Assembly: GCA_020850595.1 (NCBI GenBank)
Contig: JADZEK010000045.1
Location: forward strand, 1-47,532
Reading direction: 5' to 3'
DNA: 47,532 nt
Source of the DNA: Anaerolineales bacterium
GTDB taxonomy: Bacteria > Chloroflexota > Anaerolineae > Anaerolineales > UBA6663
Shown here: positions 1-7,891 of the stretch, piece after piece
Layout: every line of letters starts with the position of its first letter
Position numbering within the stretch: position 1 is the first letter of the stretch
Program-made: the position numbers and the translations under genes
The notes under the pieces: generated by a model
The model's database searches: none
Told to the model about the DNA's origin: nothing
Seen by the model: only the letters and a program-made list of their open reading frames with translations

Positions 1-89
1 TCAAAGTGCTTGAGCAGCCCTGGCATGTTCAGTTGATTATCCATGCGTCAGAGGCTAACGCATTTTGTCTCCCTTGCACAGTTGACCCG

Positions 90-134
90 CAGCGCAGAGC
101 GGCTAATTCTCATATTGAGAATTGCTGGGCGCTG
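90..134. other. Extended hairpin upstream of the first gene
   Basis: An inverted repeat with outer arms at 90-95 (CAGCGC) and 129-134 (GCGCTG) encloses a perfect 8-bp inner stem, AATTCTCA at 105-112 and TGAGAATT at 116-123, with a 3-nt loop. It lies about 90 bases before the first gene. It could be the terminator of a gene left of the window, a leader structure or a protein-binding palindrome. No U-tract follows on the plus strand, so I do not assign a function. Nothing else recognisable was seen in 1-226. Confidence 0.4.
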
Positions 135-226
135 ACTAACTCTCTGGCGTGATTTGGGTTATCATGAATCGTTCGTAAAGCCCTTCTTCACCCATCTATA
201 CAGGGGGACATGGGGGTCGCACCAAT

Positions 227-1237
227 ATGCCAGAATTGCGGTATGGGACAGATCTCTCAATTGCAGGCCCATGGCAGCTTGATAGTCAGCAACTCATCGA
301 GCTCAATGTCATTCTTGATGAGGCATGGACACGCCTGCATCTGGGATGGCAAAATGAAGTGAACAAAGAAGTGCAGCGAAGACTCAGTGATTATGAAAAA
401 ATGTTGGCTGAGTATGGGAAAACAGCCACAGCCGAAGAACTTGCCGCACGCGAAACAGAATACCGCAAGGACGTGGTACGTTTCGTATCCCCGAATCGAA
501 ACACTAAGATCAGGTTTAGGACCAAGGAAGTCTTTGATTGCGCGACGATAGCCGAGGCCATCAGGGAACGCAGTACACTCGACAAGACTCCAGCAGGCTT
601 CGTGACAAGTATGGAGATTGGCAAGCTTCGATGCAAGGTAAGTCTGAATGATTCTCACATTTATGCTTCGTCAACTCTTGACATTCAGGTTTCGCCAGAG
701 GAGTCCAGCGAAGCGAAAGAATTGTTTGTAGCGTTACGAAATTGGGCAATAAGGAACCAACCGTCATCACTATTGCGCTGGTGGGCCAGGGTGGGTGGTG
801 CAACACTCTTCTGGGCTTTGGCACTTTCGGTCTGGGGCCTATTCGTGATCTGGATTGCTGTAACCCTGTCTACCACGAGTGCTGCGAAATCGCGAGCACG
901 TGATCTGTTGGACTTTGGGATTTCGGACAGTAATATGGCAGAAGCAGTTGAACTGCTATTGATCTTACAGGTAGATTATTTGCCTGGAACAACTCCACGC
1001 GATGTCTCGGTCCCGATATGGCTGAAAGCGTATAGCTTCGGTGGCCTTGTTGCTGTGGTATTACTTTGGTACAAGCCCGATGTTGAACTAGGCATCGGCA
1101 TGGGAGAGCAACGGATTGCCACACGCCGACGTTGGCAGTCGCTTGTTCTGAAGGCATTGCCTGCTGCTATATTTGGTACGATCGTCGCCCCCTTGATATA
1201 TGAGTGGTTTCGCATTGCGTTTATTGGCATTCCGTGA
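227..1237 (+). CDS. Unrecognised membrane protein
   Basis: 336 residues, family not recognised. The first 190 residues are hydrophilic, with a charged, probably helical stretch around residues 40-80 rich in Glu, Lys and Arg. Three hydrophobic segments follow at about 195-215, 270-285 and 310-330, so the protein is probably anchored in the cytoplasmic membrane with a cytosolic N-terminal domain. Base composition is clearly less GC-rich than every other gene here, and it stands alone between structured non-coding sequences, which would fit recent transfer. I see no strong Shine-Dalgarno sequence before the ATG; the start is the first in-frame ATG. The reading frame is long and membrane-like, so I believe it is a gene, but no role can be given. 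Confidence 0.7.
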   Translation: MPELRYGTDLSIAGPWQLDSQQLIELNVILDEAWTRLHLGWQNEVNKEVQRRLSDYEKMLAEYGKTATAEELAARETEYRKDVVRFVSPNRNTKIRFRTKEVFDCATIAEAIRERSTLDKTPAGFVTSMEIGKLRCKVSLNDSHIYASSTLDIQVSPEESSEAKELFVALRNWAIRNQPSSLLRWWARVGGATLFWALALSVWGLFVIWIAVTLSTTSAAKSRARDLLDFGISDSNMAEAVELLLILQVDYLPGTTPRDVSVPIWLKAYSFGGLVAVVLLWYKPDVELGIGMGEQRIATRRRWQSLVLKALPAAIFGTIVAPLIYEWFRIAFIGIP

Positions 1238-1291
1238 GGCAAACTAGACTAGCGTTGTCGCATGAGTGATTCGCGTCCTGTGGTACAACAA

Positions 1292-1328
1292 AACTGGGCC
1301 GGTCAGCCACCCGCTGACCGGCCCAGTT
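1292..1328 (-). terminator. Strong hairpin terminator between converging genes
   Basis: A perfect 16-bp stem, arms at 1292-1307 and 1313-1328, with a 5-nt loop. Read on the minus strand it is followed by TTTGTTG, so it best serves the LysM glycosidase gene whose stop lies 40 bases away. It may also stop transcripts from the plus-strand membrane protein gene. Confidence 0.8.
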
Positions 1329-1367
1329 GGTTAAGCTAAGGGTGCTGCTAGTGCTCGCTTGGCCCGC

Positions 1368-2972
1368 CTAGCGGCCGCCGGTGACAGCGCGCAGGGAGTC
1401 ACAGGCGGGGCAGAGACCGCCGGGGCGGAGGATGGCGTAGCCCGCTTGCGGGTCGTCGCCGTAGAGGGTGAAGTCCACGTTGAAGACGATCTGCAGGCGC
1501 ACCTTACCGCTGTTCTTCGACAGGTTGGCGGCCTCACCCAGCCACTGAGCTTGTTCGGCGGCGGAGGTGTTGCCCGCCCAGCCAAAGCTGCCGGGCAGCG
1601 GGCCGTAGCCCTCGGGCGAGAGGTAGCCCAACTCGGTGAAGCAGAGTTTCTTGGCCCCGCCAAAGGCGTTGTAGTAGGTGTTGACCATGCCGGCGTAGTA
1701 GCGCGTGAAGTAGTTGTCGCGCGGGTCGCCGCTGGTGGCGGTGGGGCTGATGATGCCCTCGTTGTAGTGGATGCCGATGCAGTCCATATAGGCGGCGGCC
1801 CCGGCGGCGGCCAGCCCGCTGATGTAGCGGCTGTCGTTCCAGACGTGGTCGAGGCCAAACGCGCCTTCCGCGCCGGTGGGCGCGAGCGCGCCGCTGATGA
1901 CCAGGGTGTTGGGGTTCTTGGCCTTGATCTGCTGGTAAGAGCGCTTGAGCAGGTCGGTGTAGCTGACCGGGTTGATCTGGCCCGCGGGCCACTCGCGGTC
2001 AATGTTCATCTCGTTCCAGACTTCGATGGCGTCTGCGCCCAGGCGGGCCAGTTCGCCCACGTAGGCGGCGTAGGCGTCGTAGTTCGCGCCGTTGGCGATG
2101 TCGGCGGGCGCGCCGAGGACGCTGAGCAGGATCTTGAAGCCCTGGTTGTGGGCATTGGTGATCCAGCCGCCGTCGGCTACGGCGCCGGGCGTCCACTTGA
2201 CTTGGCGCTTGACCCAGAACATGCCGGCATACTTCATCTTGTCGGGCTGCGAGAAGTCGTTGACTTGCCCGCCCAGTTCCCAGCTTGGCTGGCCCGCGGG
2301 AGGCGGCGCGCTGGTGGGCACGGGGGTCGCGGTGGGCTGGCTGCCGCCCGCGCCGGGGATGGTGAGTAGCTGCCCGACGAAGATCAGGTTGGGGTTGGTG
2401 AGGCCGTTGGCCGACATGATGGCCGCCACGGTGACGCCGAATTGGCGGGCGATAGCGCTGAGAGTGTCGCCACGCTGCACGGTGTACTTGCCGCCGGAGG
2501 CGGGAGGCGCGGGCGTGCTGGTGGGCGGCGGGTTGCCGCTGGTGGGCACGGGCGTGGGGTTCGTGGCGCCGCCGCCGGGGATGGTGAGCACCTGGCCGAC
2601 GAACAACAGGTTGGGGTTGCTGATGTTATTAGCGCTCAGGAGGGCCGCAACCGTGACGCCGAAGCGTCGGGCGATGAGGCCCAGGTAGTCGCCGGGCTGC
2701 ACCACGTAGGTGCTGCTGCCCCCGGGGTTGGGCGACGGGTTGTTGGCGCCGCCCCCGCCGGTGGGAATGGTTAGGCGCTGGCCGACGAAGATCAGGTTGG
2801 GGTTGGTCAGGCCGTTAGCGTTGAGGATGGCCGGGACGGTGACGCCGAAGCGCAGGGCGATGGAAAAAAGCGTGTCGCCGCGCTGAACCGTGTAGACCGT
2901 GTCGGCGTAGGCCGGCGCGGCAAACGGGGCCAGCAGGCTGACGACGAGCAGCACGATGACGAGTTTCTTCAT
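1368..2972 (-). CDS. Secreted LysM-repeat glycoside hydrolase-like protein
   Basis: 534 residues counted from the ATG at 2972, chosen because it begins a classical signal peptide (MKKLVIVLLV...AYA, cleavage near residue 23). An ATG 12 codons upstream would put a hydrophilic tail before the signal. Three LysM modules follow at about 26-70, 88-132 and 162-206, each with a (V/T)QxGDxL start and NPNLIFVGQ-type end, separated by Pro/Thr/Gly linkers. LysM binds peptidoglycan or chitin. Residues 230-534 look like a clan GH-A TIM barrel: E321 in EVWNEMN would be the acid/base and E447 in CFTELGYLSPEG the nucleophile. Substrate is unknown; a cell-wall or extracellular polysaccharide is likely. It is monocistronic, diverges from the CBS gene and ends at a strong hairpin. 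Confidence 0.88.
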   Translation of the reverse strand: MKKLVIVLLVVSLLAPFAAPAYADTVYTVQRGDTLFSIALRFGVTVPAILNANGLTNPNLIFVGQRLTIPTGGGGANNPSPNPGGSSTYVVQPGDYLGLIARRFGVTVAALLSANNISNPNLLFVGQVLTIPGGGATNPTPVPTSGNPPPTSTPAPPASGGKYTVQRGDTLSAIARQFGVTVAAIMSANGLTNPNLIFVGQLLTIPGAGGSQPTATPVPTSAPPPAGQPSWELGGQVNDFSQPDKMKYAGMFWVKRQVKWTPGAVADGGWITNAHNQGFKILLSVLGAPADIANGANYDAYAAYVGELARLGADAIEVWNEMNIDREWPAGQINPVSYTDLLKRSYQQIKAKNPNTLVISGALAPTGAEGAFGLDHVWNDSRYISGLAAAGAAAYMDCIGIHYNEGIISPTATSGDPRDNYFTRYYAGMVNTYYNAFGGAKKLCFTELGYLSPEGYGPLPGSFGWAGNTSAAEQAQWLGEAANLSKNSGKVRLQIVFNVDFTLYGDDPQAGYAILRPGGLCPACDSLRAVTGGR

Positions 2973-3018
2973 GGAGGGTGGGTGTCCTTTCTGCGCGTGC
3001 ATAACCAACGTTTGTGTC

Positions 3019-3024
3019 TATAAT
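3019..3024 (+). promoter_or_regulatory. Candidate -10 box for the CBS gene
   Basis: A perfect TATAAT lies about 50 bases before the CBS start, in the 102-base divergent gap shared with the LysM glycosidase. No convincing -35 hexamer is seen at the usual spacing. The opposite strand reads CATTATAGAC, so the site might serve both directions. Confidence 0.45.
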
Positions 3025-3074
3025 GAAACGGCTGGACGGCCCGACGACCGCACGGATAAGGCCCGGGAGGGTGA

Positions 3075-4490
3075 ATGGCGCAACCGACCACGACACGCCG
3101 CGAGCCGGAGATTCACGACAACATCATCGGCACCATCGGCCACACCCCGCTGGTGCGGCTGAACCGCATAGCGCGCGGGCTGCGCTGCACGCTGGCGGTT
3201 AAGGTGGAGTTTTTCAACCCCGGCGGGTCGGTCAAAGACCGCATCGCGCTGAACATCATTGAGGCGGCCGAGCGAGAGGGGCGGCTGAGGCCGGGCGGCA
3301 CGGTGGTGGAGGCCACCTCGGGCAACACCGGCATGGGGCTGGCGGTGGTGTGCGCTATTAAGGGCTACAAGAGCGTGTTCGTGATGCCCGATAAGATGAG
3401 CGGCGAAAAAATCCGACTGCTGCGGGCGTTTGGCTCTAAGGTGGTCATCACGCCGACGGCCGTCGGCCCCGACGACCCGCGCAGCTACTACAAGGTGGCG
3501 GACCGGATCGTGGAGGAGACGCCGAACTCGATCCTGGCGAACCAGTACCACAACCCGGAGAACCCGCGCAGCCACTACCAGACCACCGGGCCGGAGATCT
3601 GGCAGCAAACGGCGGGCCAGGTGACCGATGTAATCATCGGCATGGGCACGGGCGGCACGATCACCGGCGTGGGGCGCTACCTGAAGGAGCAGAACCCCAA
3701 GGTGCGCGTGGTGGGGGTTGACCCGCTGGGGTCGCTGCTGTACGAGGCGCACCAGTTGGGGCACATGCCCGACGACCCGCACCCCAAAACCTACAAGACC
3801 GAGGGCATTGGGGAGGACTTCTTGCCGGGCGCCATGGACTTGAGCGTGGTGGACGAAGTGCTGCAAGTGGGCGACAAGGAGACGTTCCTGACGACGCGGC
3901 GGCTGGTGCGCGAAGAGGGCATCTTCTGCGGCGGCTCGTCGGGCACGGCTGTGGCGGCGGCGCTGCGCTACTGCCGCAACCTGGGGCCGGACCGGCTGGT
4001 GGTGGTCATTCTGCCGGACTCTGGGTCGCGCTATCTGAGCAAGGTGTTCGATGACGACTGGATGCGCGAGAACGGCTTCCTGGAGTCGGCCTGGGCGGGC
4101 GCGACGGCAGCCGACGTGCTGGCGCTGAAGGAACTGCGCGAGTTGATCGCGGCGCGGCCGGACGACCGGGTCAGCGCGGTGGTGCGCAGGCTGAAGGATC
4201 ACGATATCTCTCAGATGCCGGTGTTGGGCGAGGCCGGCGAGTTTCTGGGCCTGGTGAACGAGGTGGACCTGCTCAACCACCTGGTGCTCGGCCCAACGCG
4301 CGGCCCAGACGACACCATCGCCCAACTGGTGCGCACTGATGTTGCAACTCTCGGGCCAGATGCCCCGCTGGAGGCGCTGATGTCGGTGTTCGTGAACCGG
4401 CAGGTAGCCGTGGTGATGGAAGACGGCCGCGTCAGCGGGATTCTGACCAAAATTGACATCCTCGACTACCTGGCGTCGCGGACGGCCTGA
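3075..4490 (+). CDS. cbs: Cystathionine beta-synthase (PLP enzyme with CBS-domain pair)
   Basis: 471 residues. A fold-type II PLP enzyme that condenses an activated serine with homocysteine (transsulfuration) or sulfide. N-terminal catalytic domain: IGHTPLVRLN near 20-30, PLP lysine K54 in NPGGSVKDR, substrate-binding TSGNTGMG at 81-88, phosphate-binding GTGGT at 191-195, and PDSGSRYLSKVFDDDWM at 314-330. Two C-terminal CBS domains span about 345-405 and 412-470; this architecture is that of cystathionine beta-synthase rather than CysK or CysM. In animal CBS these domains bind S-adenosylmethionine. Start: GGGAGG sits 5-6 bases before the ATG. The next gene resembles a free L-serine kinase, so the natural substrate may be O-phosphoserine; that is inference. 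No heme-binding N-terminal extension is present. Confidence 0.9.
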   Translation: MAQPTTTRREPEIHDNIIGTIGHTPLVRLNRIARGLRCTLAVKVEFFNPGGSVKDRIALNIIEAAEREGRLRPGGTVVEATSGNTGMGLAVVCAIKGYKSVFVMPDKMSGEKIRLLRAFGSKVVITPTAVGPDDPRSYYKVADRIVEETPNSILANQYHNPENPRSHYQTTGPEIWQQTAGQVTDVIIGMGTGGTITGVGRYLKEQNPKVRVVGVDPLGSLLYEAHQLGHMPDDPHPKTYKTEGIGEDFLPGAMDLSVVDEVLQVGDKETFLTTRRLVREEGIFCGGSSGTAVAAALRYCRNLGPDRLVVVILPDSGSRYLSKVFDDDWMRENGFLESAWAGATAADVLALKELRELIAARPDDRVSAVVRRLKDHDISQMPVLGEAGEFLGLVNEVDLLNHLVLGPTRGPDDTIAQLVRTDVATLGPDAPLEALMSVFVNRQVAVVMEDGRVSGILTKIDILDYLASRTA

Positions 4491-4534
4491 GCGTGCTCTC
4501 TGAGCGCAAGGCAAGGGCCTCCACCCTCCATTGA

Positions 4535-4571
4535 CGCCGGCGCGAGCCATTTAGTTCCAGCCGCGCCGGCG
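4535..4571 (+). other. GC-rich inverted repeat between CBS and the kinase-like gene
   Basis: Perfect 10-bp arms, CGCCGGCGCG at 4535-4544 and CGCGCCGGCG at 4562-4571, with a 17-nt loop and no U-tract. It sits 24 bases before the next start and could attenuate, stabilise or process the transcript. Confidence 0.35.
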
Positions 4572-4595
4572 CAGAAAGCAGAGCACTCACACGCT

Positions 4596-5453
4596 ATGTC
4601 GCACTTTCACCCTTCTGACAGCACCGACACGCCCGACCTGCGCATTGTGGCGCTCGACAGGCTGATCGAGCACGAATATAACGATGTGCAGCGGACGGCC
4701 CCCCTGGCCGAGCGGCTGGAGGCGGACGGTACGCTCCGTAACCCGCCCATCGTGGCCGAACTGGGTGACGAGTCGGGCCGCTATGTGGTGCTCGACGGCG
4801 CTAACCGCACGACGGCGCTGCACCTGCTTGGCTATGCGCATGTGCTGGTGCAAGTGGTGCGCTATGAGAACCCGCCGGTGACGCTAAGCACCTGGCATCA
4901 CTTGGTGTGCGGGATTAGCCTGGCCGACTTCTTGGGGGCGATGCGCGACGTGGAGGGGCTGGAGCTGCGGCAGGCCGACCTGCTGGAGGCGCGGGCAGGG
5001 TTGGCGCGGCGCGACCTGCTGGCGTATGTCATCTGCGCCGATGGCCGGACATACGCCGCGCGCACCGACGCCCGCACGCTGCACGCGCAGAATAACATGC
5101 TCAATGCCATGGTGGACACCTACAAGACCCGCGGGCGGCTGTTCCGCACGGCCTCGGACAGCCTGGCGGAGGCGCAGGCCAACTACGCCGACCTGACCGG
5201 GCTGGTCATCTTTCCGAACTATGAAGCGGCAGAGGTGATGGCGCTGGCGCGCGACGGCGAACTGCTGCCGACCGGGCTGACGCGCCACCTGATTCAGGGG
5301 CGGGCGCTGCGCACCAATTACCCGCTGAGCGAGCTGAAGTCGGACGACCCGCTGGAGGCCAAGAACGGGCGGCTGCGCGCCTGGCTGCAGCGCAAGCTGG
5401 GGTCGAAGGAAATCCGCTTCTACGGCGAAGCGACCTACGCCTTCGATGAGTGA
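4596..5453 (+). CDS. ParB/Srx-fold protein, candidate free L-serine kinase (SerK/SbnI-like)
   Basis: 285 residues. The N-terminal 90 residues carry the ParB/sulfiredoxin fold pattern: LDRLIEHEYND at 20-30 (E27) and LDGANRTTALHLLGY at 66-80, the nucleotide-binding DGxxR motif. The chromosomal ParB helix-turn-helix and dimer domain are absent. The C-terminal part has PTGLTRHLIQGRALRTNYPL (T229-R230-H231). From memory, this layout (HE near residue 27, DGxHR, then TTRH or TRH near the C-terminus) matches SerK of Thermococcus kodakarensis and SbnI of Staphylococcus aureus, which phosphorylate free L-serine. The gene follows a CBS gene, so the product could supply O-phosphoserine to it. The Shine-Dalgarno is weak and translation may depend on the leader hairpin. 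Alternative: a ParB-like regulator. Confidence 0.7.
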   Translation: MSHFHPSDSTDTPDLRIVALDRLIEHEYNDVQRTAPLAERLEADGTLRNPPIVAELGDESGRYVVLDGANRTTALHLLGYAHVLVQVVRYENPPVTLSTWHHLVCGISLADFLGAMRDVEGLELRQADLLEARAGLARRDLLAYVICADGRTYAARTDARTLHAQNNMLNAMVDTYKTRGRLFRTASDSLAEAQANYADLTGLVIFPNYEAAEVMALARDGELLPTGLTRHLIQGRALRTNYPLSELKSDDPLEAKNGRLRAWLQRKLGSKEIRFYGEATYAFDE

Positions 5454-6201
5454 GCGGGGCGAACGGCCCCAGGTGAAGACCATCGGGCTGCTGGGCGGGA
5501 TGAGTTGGGCGTCGTCCAGCGAGTATTACCGCCTGATCAACGAGGGCGTGCGCGCCCGGCGGAAAGGGTTCCACTCGGCGCGCTGCCTGCTATACTCAGT
5601 GGACTTTGCCGAGGTGGAGGCGATGCAGCGCGACGGCCGGTGGGAGGCGGCGGCCGAGGCGCTGCTAGAGGGCGGGCGGCGGCTGGAGTGCGGCGGGGCC
5701 GACTTTGTGGTGCTGTGCACCAACACCATGCACAAACTGGCCGAGCGCCTGGAAGCGGGCCTGGCGATCCCCCTGCTCCACATCGCCGACCCGACAGCGG
5801 CGGCGATTAAGGCGCAGGAGCTACGGCGGGTGGGGCTGCTGGGCACGCGCTTCACCATGGAAGAGGCGTTTTACCGGGGGCGGCTGACGCATCGCTATGG
5901 GCTGGACGTGGTGGTGCCCGAGGCCGAGGGGCGTGAGTTAGTCCACAACATCATTTATCAGGAACTGGTGCAGGGAGACATCCGGCCCAAGTCGCGGGCG
6001 GCGGTGGCCGGGCTGATCCAGGCGCTGGCGGCCGAGCACCAACTGGAGGGGATGATCCTGGGCTGCACCGAGCTGGGCTTGCTGATCGGGCCGAGCGACA
6101 GCCCGGTGCCGCTGTTCGACACCACGCGGCTGCACGCGCAGGCGGCGGTAGACCTGGCGTTGGCCGGGCTGGAAGCGACCGAGACCACGGCCGCGGCGTG
6201 A
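5446..6201 (+). CDS. Aspartate/glutamate-type amino acid racemase
   Basis: 251 residues, cofactor-independent racemase of the Asp/Glu family, close to the YgeA/RacX group. It begins with TIGLLGGMSWASSSEYYRL and has the two catalytic cysteines, C91 in LCTNTMH and C207 in GCTELGLL, that abstract and return the alpha proton from opposite faces. Length is usual for the family. The first nine residues precede the usual N-terminus, so a GTG at 5473 is an alternative start. The gene overlaps the kinase-like gene by 8 bases and so is translationally coupled to it. Which amino acid is racemised cannot be read from sequence; linkage to serine metabolism makes a role in amino-acid recycling or D-amino-acid supply plausible. 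Confidence 0.88.
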   Translation: MSERGERPQVKTIGLLGGMSWASSSEYYRLINEGVRARRKGFHSARCLLYSVDFAEVEAMQRDGRWEAAAEALLEGGRRLECGGADFVVLCTNTMHKLAERLEAGLAIPLLHIADPTAAAIKAQELRRVGLLGTRFTMEEAFYRGRLTHRYGLDVVVPEAEGRELVHNIIYQELVQGDIRPKSRAAVAGLIQALAAEHQLEGMILGCTELGLLIGPSDSPVPLFDTTRLHAQAAVDLALAGLEATETTAAA

Positions 6202-6228
6202 GGCGCCCGGCCAAGAGGGGAGAGGCTG

Positions 6229-7734
6229 ATGGAAGCTAAGCTGACGGAGTTGAAGGCGCGGTTGCAAGAAGTGAACGACCTGGACATGGCCGGGGCGGTG
6301 CTGGGCTGGGACCAGGCTACCTATATGCCCCCCGGCGGGGCCGAGGCGCGTGGGCGGCAAATGGCGACGCTGGGCCGGCTCTCGCACGAGAAGTTCACCA
6401 GTGACGAGGTGGGCCAACTGCTGGAGGACCTGAAGGGCTACGAAGCCGGCCGGCCCTACGACGCGAACGACGCCGGCCTGATCCGCGTGACGCGGCGCGA
6501 GTACGAGCGGCGGGTGAAGGTCCCGGCCGCCTGGGTGGGACGGTTCGCGGAGCACAGCGCGGCCAGCTACCAGGCCTGGACGGTGGCGCGCCCGGCCAAC
6601 GATTTCGCGGCGGTGCGGCCCAACCTAGAGAAGACGCTGGACCTGAGCCGCGAGTTGGCGAATTACTTCCCCGGCTACCAGCATATCGCCGACCCGCTGA
6701 TTGACTTCAGCGACTACGGGATGAAGGCCGAGAGCGTGCGGGCGCTGTTCGCCGAATTGCGCGCGGCGCTGCGGCCCATTATGCAGGCCATCACCGCGCA
6801 CCCGCCGGCCGACGATAGCTGCCTGATGCAGGTCTACCCGGAGGCGGCGCAACTGGCGTTTGGGGCCGAGATCATCAAGGCCTACGGCTATGACTTCAAC
6901 CGCGGGCGGCAGGACAAGACCCACCACCCGTTCATGACCAAGTTCTCGCTGGGCGATGTGCGCATCACCACGCGGGTGAAGGAACACGACCTGGCCGAGG
7001 CGCTGTTCAGCACGCTGCACGAGGCCGGGCACGCTATGTACGAGCAGGGCATTGACCGGGCGTATGAGGGCACGCCGCTGGCGAACGGCACCTCGGCGGG
7101 GGTGCACGAGAGCCAGAGCCGCCTATGGGAGAACGTGGTCGGCCGCAGCCGCGCGCTGTGGCAGCACTTCTATCCCAAGCTGCAAGCGGCGTTCCCGCAG
7201 CAGTTGAGCGGCGTGCCACTGGAGACGTTTTACCGGGCGATCAACAAGGTGCAGAAGAGCCTGATCCGCACCGACGCGGACGAGGTGACGTACAACCTGC
7301 ACGTGATGCTGCGGCTGGATTTTGAGCTGGACATGCTGGACGGCAAGCTGGCAGTGCGCGACTTGCCGGAAGCGTGGCACGAGCGTTACGACAGCGACCT
7401 GGGCGTGACCGCGCCCAACGACAGCGACGGGGTGCTGCAGGACGTGCATTGGTTCGCCGGGACGATCGGCGGCGCGTTCCAGGGCTACACGCTGGGCAAC
7501 ATCCTGGGGGCGCAATTCTACGCGGCGGCGCTGAAGGCCAGGCCCGAAATCCCCGACGAGGTCGCGCAGGGGCAGTTTGGGACGCTGCACGGCTGGCTGA
7601 CGGAGAAGGTGTACCAGCCGGGGAGCAAGTACACGGCGGCCGAGGTGGTGGAGCGCGCCACCGGCGGGCCGCTGGCGATTGGGCCGTACATCAGCTATCT
7701 GAGGAACAAGTACGGCGAGCTGTACGAGCTGTAA
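6229..7734 (+). CDS. Metallocarboxypeptidase, peptidase family M32 (Taq carboxypeptidase)
   Basis: 501 residues, the standard length for family M32. The zinc motif is H264-E265-AG-H268 in STLHEAGHAMYEQG, with a third zinc ligand E294 in GVHESQSRLWEN; these and the N-terminal LGWDQATYMPPGG block are family hallmarks. The enzyme removes C-terminal residues from peptides in the cytoplasm with broad specificity. A GGGGAGAGG sequence precedes the ATG. It starts 27 bases after the racemase stop, so it is probably in the same transcript, and a hairpin follows it at 7786-7827. All metal ligands appear intact. Confidence 0.93.
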   Translation: MEAKLTELKARLQEVNDLDMAGAVLGWDQATYMPPGGAEARGRQMATLGRLSHEKFTSDEVGQLLEDLKGYEAGRPYDANDAGLIRVTRREYERRVKVPAAWVGRFAEHSAASYQAWTVARPANDFAAVRPNLEKTLDLSRELANYFPGYQHIADPLIDFSDYGMKAESVRALFAELRAALRPIMQAITAHPPADDSCLMQVYPEAAQLAFGAEIIKAYGYDFNRGRQDKTHHPFMTKFSLGDVRITTRVKEHDLAEALFSTLHEAGHAMYEQGIDRAYEGTPLANGTSAGVHESQSRLWENVVGRSRALWQHFYPKLQAAFPQQLSGVPLETFYRAINKVQKSLIRTDADEVTYNLHVMLRLDFELDMLDGKLAVRDLPEAWHERYDSDLGVTAPNDSDGVLQDVHWFAGTIGGAFQGYTLGNILGAQFYAAALKARPEIPDEVAQGQFGTLHGWLTEKVYQPGSKYTAAEVVERATGGPLAIGPYISYLRNKYGELYEL

Positions 7735-7785
7735 GCTTGCCCGGCGGCTACTCTAAAGGAGGCTGCGCACAGCCGCGGCTAGACA

Positions 7786-7827
7786 AGACGACGCCCGCCT
7801 CCGTGGGCTGGGAAGGCGGCGTCGTCT
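7786..7827 (+). terminator. Hairpin after the M32 carboxypeptidase
   Basis: Arms at 7786-7800 and 7814-7827 pair over 14 bases with one bulged C. A second hairpin (7829-7836 with 7848-7855) follows directly. There is no clean U-tract, so it may be a weak terminator or a leader structure for the next gene at 7892. Confidence 0.5.
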
Positions 7828-7891
7828 ATCGGCTGCAAGCGGCTGAGGCAGCCGAAGGGGCTAACAAGCGTTTCACAATGCGAGGCTTGGC

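Noticed and set aside
3018..4550. Minus-strand open frame opposite the CBS gene
   Set aside because: His/Arg/Gln-rich shadow of a gene with all PLP and CBS-domain motifs.
4596..5453. Chromosome-partitioning ParB
   Set aside because: It has the N-terminal fold and DGxxR motif but no helix-turn-helix or dimer domain, no ParA neighbour and no parS site seen; the C-terminal TRH motif fits the serine-kinase group better.
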